A stretch of DNA of 64,000 bases from an uncultured Mesorhizobium sp. (GCA_937958475.1 CALFXR010000066.1:1-64000), one strand, 5' to 3'; positions 37,732-46,450 are shown, counted from the first letter of the stretch. Numbers and translations are program-made. Notes: a model not told the origin generated them from the letters alone.

Positions 37732-37773
37732 CCCAAATCAGATTTTCGAATGCTTGGGAAGCGCGGCGCGGCC

Positions 37774-38175
37774 TTAGGCGACGGCGCGTTCAAAAGCGTT
37801 CGGGGTCGTGTCCTTCAGGTATTCGAGCGCGACCTTGGCCTTGGCGACCAGCGCGGCGAACGTCTGCGGCTCGTTGATCGCCATGTCCGACAGGATCTTG
37901 CGGTCGATCTCGATGCCCGCCTTGTTGAGGCCGTCGATGAAACGGCCGTAGCTCAGGCCCTGCTCGTGGACGGCCGCGTTGATCCGCTGGATCCACAGCG
38001 CGCGGAACGAGCGCTTGCGGTTCTTGCGGTCGCGGTAGGCGTACTGCTTCGACTTCTCCACCGCCTGCTTGGCGATGCGGATGGTGTTCTTGCGGCGGCC
38101 GTAGAAGCCCTTGGCGGCTTTCAGGACCTTCTTGTGCTTGGCGTGGGCGGTGACGCCTCTCTTGACGCGTGCCAT
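37774..38175 (-). CDS. rplT: 50S ribosomal protein L20
   Basis: A 133-residue basic ribosomal protein with the typical MARVKRGVTAHAKHKKVLK start and the RDRKNRKRSFRALWIQRINAAV core. L20 is essential for early 50S assembly and in other bacteria represses its own operon. It follows rpmI by 38 bases. The C-terminal tail ending ERAVA is a usual alphaproteobacterial extension. Confidence 0.99.
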   Translation of the reverse strand: MARVKRGVTAHAKHKKVLKAAKGFYGRRKNTIRIAKQAVEKSKQYAYRDRKNRKRSFRALWIQRINAAVHEQGLSYGRFIDGLNKAGIEIDRKILSDMAINEPQTFAALVAKAKVALEYLKDTTPNAFERAVA

Positions 38176-38213
38176 GTCATGATCTCCTTAAATCGCGTGT
38201 CCGGTGCCGGGCT

Positions 38214-38417
38214 CTACAGGCCGTTCGGCAGAAAATTCTTGATGACCTTCTTGCCGTCCGGTTCAGCCAGAACCATCGTGCCTCGGGCATCGCGAATGAA
38301 CTTGTTGGAACGCTTGATCATGCCGTGACGCTTGCCGGCGGCGGCGGACTTCACCTTGCCGGTCGCCGTGATCTTGAACCGCTTCTTGGCGGCCGATTTG
38401 GTCTTCATCTTGGGCAT
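38214..38417 (-). CDS. rpmI: 50S ribosomal protein L35
   Basis: A 67-residue basic ribosomal protein beginning MPKMKTKSAAKKRFK and containing KRHGMIKRSNKFIRDARG. The ATG at 38417 is preceded by AAGGAG. It is the first gene of the rpmI-rplT pair; its leader contains a GC-rich hairpin (38461-38484). Confidence 0.99.
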   Translation of the reverse strand: MPKMKTKSAAKKRFKITATGKVKSAAAGKRHGMIKRSNKFIRDARGTMVLAEPDGKKVIKNFLPNGL

Positions 38418-38460
38418 TTTGCTACTCCTTTCGAGGCGTCGAAGCGCCTCTTGTCGTTGT

Positions 38461-38484
38461 TTCCGCGCCGACCAGAGCGCGGAA
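38461..38484 (-). promoter_or_regulatory. Hairpin in the rpmI leader
   Basis: TTCCGCGC (38461-38468) and GCGCGGAA (38477-38484) form a perfect 8-bp stem with an eight-base loop, 44 bases upstream of the rpmI start on the minus strand. No T-run follows, so a leader structure, for example for L20 autoregulation, is more likely than a terminator. The role is inferred. Confidence 0.4.
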
Positions 38485-38494
38485 AGCAAATGAA

Positions 38495-38522
38495 ACCGCC
38501 ACGGCATGCCCTGCCGGGCGGT
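38495..38522 (-). terminator. Terminator hairpin after the methyltransferase gene
   Basis: On the minus strand ACCGCC-CGGCA-GGGCA-TGCCG-TGGCGGT folds into a long nested stem (38522 to 38495) followed by TTTCATTT. It lies 120 bases after the methyltransferase stop and before the rpmI leader, so it probably separates infC/methyltransferase transcripts from rpmI-rplT. Confidence 0.6.
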
Positions 38523-38641
38523 CTTTTGGAAACGGCGGTCCTATACGTCAAAGCCGGCGGTTGCGCAACACCTCCGGGAACAGTGCGTCGCCGCGCCTGC
38601 CCCGAAGCCGCCGTCGCCGGGTTTCCAGCAGCCGCTTCGGC

Positions 38642-39265
38642 CTATGGAAGGCGGAAGAGAACCGGGATCAGCCCCGCCTGCTGGGCGAAGGTGACGGTGT
38701 GCAGCGCGGGCACCGCGAGGAAGAAGACCATCCCGTCGAGCAGCGTCCGCTTCATGAGGGCGGGAACGAACTCGTGCACCTCGCTCTCCCGGTAGAGAGA
38801 CGGCTTGGGGATGAAGCGCGGCACCTGCCGCAGATAGGCCTCGTAGGCGCCGCCGTGGATCCCCCGGAGGAAACGCTCCTCCTTGAGGATGACGATGTGG
38901 AAGGACACGAAGCACAGCAGGCCGAGAAAGACCGTGATCGTCAGCGAGCCGGTCTGCGCGCCGATGCCCATGGCGGCGATCGTCGAGAACAGGTAGAGCG
39001 GGTTGCGGACGATCGAATAGGGTCCGTCGGCGATGATCTGGTTCGACTTTCGTCCGCCGATGTAGAGGGTCGCCCAGAGGCGGCCCAGGATTCCGGCGAA
39101 AATCAGGAAGATGCCGAAGTTCGCGATCGCCCGGTGGGCGAGTCCGTCGACCCTCAGGACGGACTGGCTGAACACGAGGGCGGCGATGACCAGGAAGACG
39201 ACGACCGCCAGGATGCCGCGCCGCATGTTGGTGTTCGGGGGGCGTGCCGGAAGGGGAAGTGTCAC
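38642..39265 (-). CDS. Isoprenylcysteine carboxyl methyltransferase (ICMT/PEMT)-like membrane protein
   Basis: A 207-residue polytopic protein with about five membrane helices. The segment IIADGPYSIVRNPLYLFST and the C-terminal LKEERFLRGIHGGAYEAYLRQVPRFIP are the SAM-binding signature of the ICMT/PEMT family. A GTG start at 39265 with AAAGG upstream is favoured over an ATG 13 codons later that has no ribosome-binding site. It lies between infC and rpmI, where most relatives have none or an unrelated gene. The substrate is unknown; membrane lipid or quinone methylation is possible. Confidence 0.78.
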   Translation of the reverse strand: MTLPLPARPPNTNMRRGILAVVVFLVIAALVFSQSVLRVDGLAHRAIANFGIFLIFAGILGRLWATLYIGGRKSNQIIADGPYSIVRNPLYLFSTIAAMGIGAQTGSLTITVFLGLLCFVSFHIVILKEERFLRGIHGGAYEAYLRQVPRFIPKPSLYRESEVHEFVPALMKRTLLDGMVFFLAVPALHTVTFAQQAGLIPVLFRLP

Positions 39266-39364
39266 TTGGAACGCCTTTCAAGACGATATCGACGCGGCGC
39301 CCGCGAGAACGGAAGCGCCTCGACGGGGGTAGGTGCCGCCCGGTTGCCGGGCGGCGTGAATCCC

Positions 39365-39901
39365 TCAGCGCGGCGCCAGGACCATCATCATCTGCCGCCC
39401 CTCGAGCTTGGGTTCGGCCTCCACCTTGGCGATGGTCGCGACGTCTTCCTTGACCTTGTTGAGCAGCTTCATGCCGAGCTCCATGTGCGCCATCTCGCGG
39501 CCGCGGAAGCGCAGCGTCAGCTTGACCTTGTCGCCCTCCTCGAAGAACCGGCGAACGGCGCGCATCTTCACGTCGTAGTCGTGGTCGTCGATGTTCGGCC
39601 GCATCTTGATCTCCTTGATCTCGATGACCTTCTGGTGCTTTCGCGCCTCGGCCGCCTTCTTCTGGTTGGCGTATTTCAGCTTTCCGAGGTCGAGGATCTT
39701 GACCACCGGAGGGGTTGCATTCGGGGAGATTTCGACGAGATCGAGTCCGGCTTCCTCTGCCGCCAGCAACGCCTCGTTGATGGAGACATCGCCGCGATTG
39801 GTGCCGTCTGCGTCGATGAGCTGGACCCGGGGTACCCTGATGTCCCTGTTTGAGCGCGGCCCTTCCTTGGTGGGCGCTGCTGCCTTGAATGGTCTGCGAA
39901 T
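39365..39901 (-). CDS. infC: Translation initiation factor IF-3
   Basis: A 178-residue factor that prevents premature 50S joining and proofreads initiator tRNA. The N-domain has VQLIDADGTNRGDVSINEALLAAEEAGLDLVEISP; the C-domain has KEIKMRPNIDDHDYDVK. The start is ATT at 39901 (ATT CGC AGA, giving fMet-Arg-Arg-Pro-Phe), with AAGGAG nine bases upstream and no nearby ATG, GTG or TTG that gives a family-like N-terminus. An AUU start is the classic IF-3 feature that lets the factor repress its own synthesis. A longer reading upstream is not supported. Confidence 0.97.
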   Translation of the reverse strand: MRRPFKAAAPTKEGPRSNRDIRVPRVQLIDADGTNRGDVSINEALLAAEEAGLDLVEISPNATPPVVKILDLGKLKYANQKKAAEARKHQKVIEIKEIKMRPNIDDHDYDVKMRAVRRFFEEGDKVKLTLRFRGREMAHMELGMKLLNKVKEDVATIAKVEAEPKLEGRQMMMVLAPR

Positions 39902-40089
39902 GGCCGTTGTCTCCTTCTGCCGTTGACGTTCTTCGTTCCGGTGGCGCCTATGTCGTGCCGGCGCGCCGCGAGTCAATATCACACGCGATGAAAGAAATCG
40001 ACTGACCTGCTGCGGCGTCGCATTGCGTATCCGGGTCTTTGCGCTTCGGTTTTCATGTGCCAGACAGCAGCGGAAGGTGGAGCGGAATC

Positions 40090-40863
40090 ATGGCCGGGGA
40101 GATGCGCACGGAACTCGAGGTTGCAGGCGCGCGGATCGCGGTCCGCCATCGCGCCGGCCGCGCCCCGGGCGTGGTCTGGCTGGGCGGCTTCCGCTCGGAC
40201 ATGATCGGCACCAAGGCCGAGACGCTCGACCGATGGGCGGCCGATACCGGCCACGCCTTCACCCGCCACGACTATTCAGGCCACGGAGAATCGGGCGGCC
40301 GCTTCGTCGACGGTACCATCTCCCGGTGGCTGGGCGAGAGCCTCGCCGTCTTCCGGCGCTTCACCACGGGTCCGCAGATCCTCGTCGGCTCGTCGATGGG
40401 CGCCTGGATCGCGCTGCGCATGGCGGCCGAGCTGCGCCTGGCCGGCGAGGCCGGCCGCATCGCCGGCATGGTGCTCCTGGCGCCGGCGCCCGACTTCACT
40501 GCCGAGCTGATGGAGCCGCTGCTTTCGCCCGGGCAGCGCGCCGCGCTCGCCGAAAAGGGTTACTTCGAGGAACCGTCCGAATATTCGGCGGAGCCGAACG
40601 TCTACACCCGCGCGCTGTTCGAGGATGGCGCCGCCAACCGCGTCATGACCGGGCCGATCGACGCGAGCTGCACGGTCGTCATCCTGCAGGGCGACGCGGA
40701 CCCCGACGTGCCGCCCGGCCATGCGAGGAAACTTGCGGCGCTGCTGCCGCCGCAGGACGTGACGCTTAGGATGATAGCCGGCGGCGACCACCGCCTGTCG
40801 CGGCCCGAAGACCTCGATCTCCTCGTTTCCACCGTCGCCGCCGTGGCCGGCAAGGCAGCCTGA
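40090..40863 (+). CDS. Alpha/beta hydrolase
   Basis: A 257-residue serine hydrolase resembling the ABHD10/palmitoyl-thioesterase branch. The nucleophile elbow is GSSMGAWIAL (Ser in the middle), the oxyanion segment is VVWLGGFRSDMIGTKA near the N-terminus, and the acid/base residues fit GDADPDVPPGHA and GGDHRLSRPEDL. The ATG at 40090 is preceded by GGAG. The BenE-like transporter gene begins four bases after its stop, so the two may be co-transcribed. Confidence 0.85.
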   Translation: MAGEMRTELEVAGARIAVRHRAGRAPGVVWLGGFRSDMIGTKAETLDRWAADTGHAFTRHDYSGHGESGGRFVDGTISRWLGESLAVFRRFTTGPQILVGSSMGAWIALRMAAELRLAGEAGRIAGMVLLAPAPDFTAELMEPLLSPGQRAALAEKGYFEEPSEYSAEPNVYTRALFEDGAANRVMTGPIDASCTVVILQGDADPDVPPGHARKLAALLPPQDVTLRMIAGGDHRLSRPEDLDLLVSTVAAVAGKAA

Positions 40864-40867
40864 GACC

Positions 40868-42010
40868 ATGCGCGCATCGATCCCCATCTCGGCCTTCGTC
40901 GCGGCGATCGTCGGTTTCGGCGGCACGCTGGCGCTGATCATCGCCGCCGCCGTCGCGGTCGGCGCCACGCAGGCCGAGACGGCGAGCTGGGTCACCGCGA
41001 TCTGCCTCGCCATGGCGCTGGAGACGGCGTGGCTGTCGTGGCGCACCAGGATGCCGGTGATCACGGCCTGGTCGACGCCGGGCGCCGCGCTGGTCGCGGC
41101 CTCTTCCGGCTTCACCATGGCCGACGCCGTCGGCGCCTTCGTCGTCGCCGCGCTCCTGCTCATCGCCACCGGCCTGTTCAAGCCGCTCACCCGGATGATC
41201 TCGAAGATCCCCGCCTCGGTCGCCTCGGGCATGCTCGCCGGCATCGTCGTCGGTTTCGCCATCAACGCGGTGAAGACCATTCCCGCCGATCCCTGGCTGG
41301 TGCTGCCGCTGATCGCCGCCTTCTTCGTCATCCGCCTGTTCAACCCGGCGCTCTCCGTGCTCGCCGTTCTCGTCGGCGGCGGCGCAGCGGCATTCCTCAC
41401 CGGCCGCGTCGGCGGCCTGCCGGCGCCGGAACTGTCGACGCTCGTCTTCACCTGGCCGGAATTCTCCCTCGCCGGGACAGTCGGCCTGGCGATCCCGCTC
41501 TACCTCGTCACCATGGCCTCGCAGAACCTGTCGGGCCTCGCCGTGCTGCGCGCTGCCGGCTACCATCCGGAGGCCGGACCGCTGATCGGCGTGACCGGCT
41601 TCTTCTCGCTGCTCACCGCGCCGTTCAACGCGCTGACCACCAACCTCGCCGCCATCTCGGCAGCGATCTGCACCGGGCCGGACGTTCACCCGGATCCCGC
41701 CCAGCGCTGGAAGACCGGCCCGTTCTACGCGCTCGCCTATCTGATCTTCGCCTTGTTCGGCGCATCGCTGGTGGCGATCTTCGCCGTCCTGCCGCAGAGC
41801 CTGATCGTGCTCGTCGCCGGCCTGGCGCTCACCGCGCCGTTGGCCAACGCGCTCGCGATAGCCCTCAAGGACGAGGGCGAGCGCATGGCCGCGACGGTCG
41901 CATTCGCGGTCACGGCGTCGGGCCTCGCCGTGTTCGGCATCGGCTCGGCCTTCTGGGGACTGCTCGCCGGCCTAGGCGTCATGGCCCTCGACTTCGTCAA
42001 AAAAAGATAA
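40868..42010 (+). CDS. benE: BenE-type benzoate/proton symporter-like transporter
   Basis: A 380-residue inner-membrane transporter with about 12 helices. The family-typical stretches WSTPGAALVAASSGF, IPASVASGMLAGI and the conserved APFNALTTNLAAISAAICTG are clear. BenE proteins import benzoate or related aromatics. No benzoate catabolic gene is nearby, so the actual substrate may differ. It ends in an A-rich patch and is followed by DUF2852. Confidence 0.88.
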   Translation: MRASIPISAFVAAIVGFGGTLALIIAAAVAVGATQAETASWVTAICLAMALETAWLSWRTRMPVITAWSTPGAALVAASSGFTMADAVGAFVVAALLLIATGLFKPLTRMISKIPASVASGMLAGIVVGFAINAVKTIPADPWLVLPLIAAFFVIRLFNPALSVLAVLVGGGAAAFLTGRVGGLPAPELSTLVFTWPEFSLAGTVGLAIPLYLVTMASQNLSGLAVLRAAGYHPEAGPLIGVTGFFSLLTAPFNALTTNLAAISAAICTGPDVHPDPAQRWKTGPFYALAYLIFALFGASLVAIFAVLPQSLIVLVAGLALTAPLANALAIALKDEGERMAATVAFAVTASGLAVFGIGSAFWGLLAGLGVMALDFVKKR

Positions 42011-42127
42011 TTTTTACAATAACTTGTCCGGTTTTCGGAGGCCTGTTCTTGAAGCCGCCCCGGCAAGCACCCATCTCGATTCCACGCAGCCGCGGTTCGG
42101 CTGCCTCGAACAAGGAACGGAACTGAG

Positions 42128-42601
42128 ATGAACACGACTGCACTGATCCGTCCGGCCTGGACGCCGGCGACCATCGCGCTGATGGTGATCGGCTTCATGG
42201 TGTTCTGGCCGCTGGGCCTCGCCATGCTCGCCTACATCATCTGGGGCGACCGGCTCGACGGTTTCAAGCGCGACGTCAACCGCGCCACTGACGGCGTCTT
42301 CGCCGGCTGCCGCCGCGGCGCCGACAAGGCGCATCGCTGGGGCAACGGCGTCCGCACCGGCAACGTCGCCTTCGACGACTGGCGCGCGAAGGAATTCGAG
42401 CGCCTCGCCGAGGAGCGCCGCAAGCTCGACGAGACGCTCGCCGAGTTCGACGAATACGCCCGCGAACTGCGCCGCGCCAAGGACCAGGAGGAGTTCGACC
42501 GCTTCATGGCGAACCGCTCCAGGTCGACCCCGGCGACGACGGGCAAGCCCCAGTCCAAGGACGCCCCGAAGGACAAGGGCACCGGCCTGCTCGACGACTG
42601 A
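42128..42601 (+). CDS. DUF2852 membrane-associated protein
   Basis: A 157-residue protein of a family frequent in Rhizobiales. It has one N-terminal helix (TPATIALMVIGFMVFWPLGLAMLAYIIWG, split about 12-40) followed by a long charged helical region (about 85-125, ERLAEERRKLDETLAEFDEYARELRRAKDQEEF) that could form a coiled coil, and a disordered Lys/Pro tail. No function is known. The ATG at 42128 is preceded by GGAAC. Confidence 0.85.
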   Translation: MNTTALIRPAWTPATIALMVIGFMVFWPLGLAMLAYIIWGDRLDGFKRDVNRATDGVFAGCRRGADKAHRWGNGVRTGNVAFDDWRAKEFERLAEERRKLDETLAEFDEYARELRRAKDQEEFDRFMANRSRSTPATTGKPQSKDAPKDKGTGLLDD

Positions 42602-42774
42602 TCCGGCGGCACTCCGCTCGATCGTCCCGAACCGAGGGCGGCGTCGCGACAGCGGCGCCGCCCTTTTCGATCGCGGGCTCCCGCACAGGAAATGAAAGCC
42701 CCGTACGGCGAGTGCCCGCCTGCCGTGAAGTCCGCACTGTCGCGGCCGGCCGAGAATCACCTATCCTCCTGCCC

Positions 42775-43533
42775 ATGTCCTTCGCCTTCTTCCGCCGCCT
42801 GACCGAACCCGCGCCGCCTGCGCCGCGCGAGCGGCTGCACGAGGTCGCCGGACGTACCCTTCCGCTCCGCATCGTCGAGAACGAGCGCGCGCGGCGCCTG
42901 ACGCTCCGGATCGACGCCGGCGGCAAGGGGCTGCGCGTCACCGTGCCGCCCGGCATCCCGGCGCGCGAGATCGACAGCTTCATCGAGCGTCACCGGGGCT
43001 GGCTGGAGCAGCGGCTGGCGAAGGTGCCCGACCGGCCCCGCGTCAGGCCGGGCGTCAAGGTGCCGCTGCGCGGCGTTCCCCACACGATCGTCCACGAGCC
43101 GGGCAAACGCGGCACCGTCGAGATCGGCTGCGACGACGGCGGCGCCACGCTGGTCGTCCATGGCGATCGCAGCCACCTGCCGCGGCGCATCGCCGACTTC
43201 CTCAAGCGCGAGGCCAAGCGCGACATCGAGGCGCTGGTGGCGAAGCACACGGCGACGGTCGGCCGCCCCGTCAAGGCCGTCCGTTTCAAGGACACGTCGA
43301 GCCGCTGGGGCTCGTGCACCGCCGATGGCTCGCTGTCGTTTTCCTGGCGCATCATGATGGCCCCGGCGCTGGTGATCGACTACCTCGTCGCCCACGAGGT
43401 GGCGCACCTCAAGGAGATGAATCACGGGCCGAAGTTCTGGAAGCTGTGCCGCCAGCTCTGCCCGCGTACCGACGAGGCGAGAGCCTGGCTGAAGCGGAAC
43501 GGCAACGCGCTGCAGGCGATCGACTTCGGTTGA
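42775..43533 (+). CDS. YgjP-like (DUF45) zinc metalloprotease
   Basis: A 252-residue cytoplasmic protein of the YgjP/WLM-type (DUF45, M48-like) metallopeptidase family. The zinc site is HEVAH at 207-211 with a further His217 (MNHGPKFW), and the upstream FKDTSSRWGSCTADGSLSFSWRI block is diagnostic. The ATG at 42775 (MSFAFFRRL) is used; the frame open upstream lacks homology. Physiological substrate is unknown. Confidence 0.9.
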   Translation: MSFAFFRRLTEPAPPAPRERLHEVAGRTLPLRIVENERARRLTLRIDAGGKGLRVTVPPGIPAREIDSFIERHRGWLEQRLAKVPDRPRVRPGVKVPLRGVPHTIVHEPGKRGTVEIGCDDGGATLVVHGDRSHLPRRIADFLKREAKRDIEALVAKHTATVGRPVKAVRFKDTSSRWGSCTADGSLSFSWRIMMAPALVIDYLVAHEVAHLKEMNHGPKFWKLCRQLCPRTDEARAWLKRNGNALQAIDFG

Positions 43534-43696
43534 GGTACGGGAGGCTCCGGCGCTCTCCCTGCCAGCCGCCCGATGCGCTCGACGCAGCCGCTCTCCGCGG
43601 TCCTTGCCAGGGCCGTCCCGCTACCGCAGAGTTACCGCCCGAGTCGCCAACCGGATACAGTGCCGGCGGGCGAGAATTCCAGAGGAGCAGGCCGCC

Positions 43697-44377
43697 ATGC
43701 ACATCGAACCGGGGATCGTCGATGGTGCCAGGGTCGCGCTCGGCTACGCGACAGGCGCCGCCTCGCTCGGCCTCTCCGCACGCATGGCTCGCGGATGCCT
43801 CGGCCGCGACGGCGGCATTCTGCCCTTCGCCCTGCGCGGCCTGGTCGCCACCGGCCTCGTCTTTTCCTTCTTCGAGATCCTGCCGCACCATCCGGTCGGC
43901 GTCTCCGAGGTGCACCTGATCCTCGGCTCGACGCTGTTCCTTTTGTTCGGCGCCGGCCCGGCGGCGGTCGGCCTCGCGGCCGGCCTGCTGCTCCAGGGCC
44001 TGTTCTTCGCGCCCTACGACCTGCCGCAATACGGCATGAACCTGACCACGCTGATCGTGCCGCTGGCCGGCGTCGCGCTCCTGGCCGGGCGCATCGTCGC
44101 GCCCGGCACGGCCTATGCCGACCTCGACTACCGTCAGGCGCTGGCGCTTTCGGTCGCCTACCAGGGCGGCATCGTCGCCTGGGTGGCGTTCTGGGCCTTC
44201 TACGGCAGGGGCTTCAGCGCGGAAAACCTGGCTTCCGTGGGATCCTTCGCCGTCGCCTACATGGCCGTCGTCCTCGTCGAGCCGCTGGTCGACCTCGCCG
44301 TGCTCGCCGGCGCGAAGACGCTTGCGGCCGGACGCGGCGATCTTTTCCTCCAGCGCCGCTTGCGCCACGCCGCCTGA
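43697..44377 (+). CDS. cbiM: CbiM-type cobalt/nickel permease subunit (orphan)
   Basis: A 226-residue membrane protein with the MHIEPGIVDGARVALGYATG start and repeated hydrophobic segments of the CbiM family, the substrate-specific component of energy-coupling factor cobalt or nickel importers. The N-terminal MHIxPG motif supplies the metal-binding His. The partner genes cbiN, cbiQ and cbiO are not adjacent, so it may use a shared ECF module or work differently. Given the urease locus in this window nickel is a plausible substrate. No B12 riboswitch box was seen in 43534-43696. Confidence 0.82.
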   Translation: MHIEPGIVDGARVALGYATGAASLGLSARMARGCLGRDGGILPFALRGLVATGLVFSFFEILPHHPVGVSEVHLILGSTLFLLFGAGPAAVGLAAGLLLQGLFFAPYDLPQYGMNLTTLIVPLAGVALLAGRIVAPGTAYADLDYRQALALSVAYQGGIVAWVAFWAFYGRGFSAENLASVGSFAVAYMAVVLVEPLVDLAVLAGAKTLAAGRGDLFLQRRLRHAA

Positions 44378-44485
44378 GCCGCTGGGCGATCCCGGATCGC
44401 GCGGGGCTCTCCGTTCACTTCGCGAGGGGCGTATAGCGGCACGCATTCCTCGACTCGGGCGCGGATTCGTGGCACTGGGCGGGCC

Positions 44486-45127
44486 ATGCCCACCGACGTC
44501 AAGATCTGCGGCCTGAAGACAGCCGAGGCGCTCGCTGCCGCGCTCGACGGCGGCGCCAGCCATGTCGGCTTCATCTTCTTCCCGAAGAGCCCGCGCAACG
44601 TCGCGCCCGAGGAAGCCGGACGGCTGAGGCAGGCGGCGACGGGCCGCGCGCTGGCCGTGGCGGTGACCGTCGACGCCGGCGACGACGTCCTCGACGGGAT
44701 CGTCGCGGCCATGGCGCCCGACATGCTCCAGCTGCACGGCAAGGAGAGCCCGGAGCGCGTCGCGGCGGTGAGGGCTCGCTTCGGCCTGCCGGTGATGAAG
44801 GCCCTTTCGGTGAGCGAGGCGGCAGACGTCGCGGCCGCCGCGGCCTATGACGGCGTCGCCGACCGCATGCTGTTCGACGCCAGGCCGCCGAAGGGTGCGG
44901 AGCTTCCCGGCGGCAACGGCGTGCCGTTCGACTGGCGCATCCTCGACGGCCATCGCGGCGACTACTTCCTCTCGGGCGGGCTGACGCCGGAGAATGTCGG
45001 CGCGGCGATCCGCCTTCTCGACCCGCCCGGCCTCGACGTGTCGTCGGGCGTGGAAAGCGCGCCGGGTGTCAAGGACGTGGCGCTGATCGCGGCGTTCTTC
45101 GCCGCCGTACGCGCCGCGAAAGGCTGA
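44486..45127 (+). CDS. trpF: Phosphoribosylanthranilate isomerase
   Basis: A 213-residue TIM-barrel enzyme converting N-(5-phosphoribosyl)anthranilate to CdRP. The catalytic Cys is in the start VKICGLKTAEAL and the catalytic Asp in RMLFDARPP; the phosphate-binding region is LSGGLTPENVGAAIRLLDPPGLDVSSGVES. It opens the tryptophan series trpF-trpB-(TA)-trpA, with about 100 bases before trpB. Confidence 0.97.
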   Translation: MPTDVKICGLKTAEALAAALDGGASHVGFIFFPKSPRNVAPEEAGRLRQAATGRALAVAVTVDAGDDVLDGIVAAMAPDMLQLHGKESPERVAAVRARFGLPVMKALSVSEAADVAAAAAYDGVADRMLFDARPPKGAELPGGNGVPFDWRILDGHRGDYFLSGGLTPENVGAAIRLLDPPGLDVSSGVESAPGVKDVALIAAFFAAVRAAKG

Positions 45128-45229
45128 CGCCATGCCCGGGACAGTTTACTTTCTGCCCCGGAACGGCATATGCGTCAGCAAGGACCCGCAAGGGGCAACA
45201 AGGTAAGCCGTCCCAGTTCAGGATTTCCG

Positions 45230-46450
45230 ATGAACAAGCCGATCGAGCCCAATTCCTTCCGTACCGGACCCGACGAACAGGGCATGTTCGGCATCTTCGG
45301 CGGGCGCTTCGTCGCCGAGACGCTGATGCCGCTGATCCTCGACCTCGAGGAGCACTGGCACGCGGCGCGCAACGACCCGGCCTTCAAGGCCGAGCTCGAG
45401 AACCTGAACACCCACTACACCGGCCGCCCGTCGCCGCTCTATTTCGCCGAGCGGCTGACCGAGCATCTGGGCGGGGCGAAGATCTACTTCAAGCGCGACG
45501 AGCTCAACCACACCGGCTCGCACAAGATCAACAACTGCCTCGGCCAGATCCTGCTCGCCAGGCGCATGGGCAAGAAGCGCATCATCGCCGAGACGGGCGC
45601 CGGCCAGCACGGCGTCGCCTCGGCCACGGTCGCGGCCCGCTTCGGCTTCCCCTGCGTGGTCTACATGGGCGCCACCGACGTGCAGCGCCAGGCGCCGAAC
45701 GTCTTCCGCATGAAGCTGCTCGGCGCCGAGGTCAGGCCGGTCACCTCCGGCCACGGCACGCTGAAGGACGCCATGAACGAGGCGCTTCGCGACTGGGTGA
45801 CTAATGTCGAGGACACCTACTACATCATCGGCACGGCCGCCGGCCCGCACCCCTATCCGGAACTGGTTCGCGAGTTCCAGTCGGTGATCGGCCGCGAGGC
45901 GAAGGAGCAGATGCTCGCCGCGGAGGGCCGGCTGCCCGACATGCTGGTGGCGGCCGTCGGCGGCGGCTCCAACGCCATCGGCCTGTTCCACCCCTTCCTC
46001 GACGACAAGAACGTGCAGATCGTCGGCGTCGAGGCCGGCGGCAAGGGCCTTTCCGGCGAGGAGCACTGCGCGTCGCTGACCGCCGGCTCTCCGGGCGTCC
46101 TGCACGGCAACCGCACCTACCTGCTGCAGACCGACGACGGTCAGATCAAGGACGGCCACTCGATCTCGGCCGGCCTCGACTATCCGGGCATCGGTCCGGA
46201 ACATTCATGGCTGAAGGATTCGGGCCGCGTCGAATACGTGCCGATCATGGACCAGGAGGCGCTCGACGCCTTCCAGTTGCTCACCCGCGTCGAGGGCATC
46301 ATCCCGGCGCTCGAGCCTGCCCACGCGCTGGCCGAGGTGATCAAGCGGGCGCCGAAGATGCGCAAGGACCAGATCATCGTGATGAATCTGTGCGGCCGCG
46401 GCGACAAGGACATCTTCACGGTGGGGAAGATCTTGGGGGTGGAGCTGTAA
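45230..46450 (+). CDS. trpB: Tryptophan synthase beta chain
   Basis: A 406-residue PLP enzyme condensing indole with serine. The PLP lysine is Lys99 in HTGSHKINNCLGQ; the phosphate-binding GGGSNAIG loop and the GEEHCASLTAGSPGVLHG region are intact. The ATG at 45230 (MNKPIEPNSF) gives the usual length; a longer upstream frame has no support. Normally trpA follows directly; here a toxin-antitoxin pair lies between them. Confidence 0.99.
   Translation: MNKPIEPNSFRTGPDEQGMFGIFGGRFVAETLMPLILDLEEHWHAARNDPAFKAELENLNTHYTGRPSPLYFAERLTEHLGGAKIYFKRDELNHTGSHKINNCLGQILLARRMGKKRIIAETGAGQHGVASATVAARFGFPCVVYMGATDVQRQAPNVFRMKLLGAEVRPVTSGHGTLKDAMNEALRDWVTNVEDTYYIIGTAAGPHPYPELVREFQSVIGREAKEQMLAAEGRLPDMLVAAVGGGSNAIGLFHPFLDDKNVQIVGVEAGGKGLSGEEHCASLTAGSPGVLHGNRTYLLQTDDGQIKDGHSISAGLDYPGIGPEHSWLKDSGRVEYVPIMDQEALDAFQLLTRVEGIIPALEPAHALAEVIKRAPKMRKDQIIVMNLCGRGDKDIFTVGKILGVEL

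Noticed and set aside
37666..37773. A leader peptide with Phe codons upstream of pheS, as in E. coli pheST attenuation
   Set aside because: No ATG, GTG or TTG-started short frame with a run of Phe codons is present in this leader.
43534..43696. Possible cobalamin riboswitch upstream of cbiM
   Set aside because: I looked for a B12-box-like AGYCAGGAGACCTGCC and a GCCACTG-type core and could not find either.
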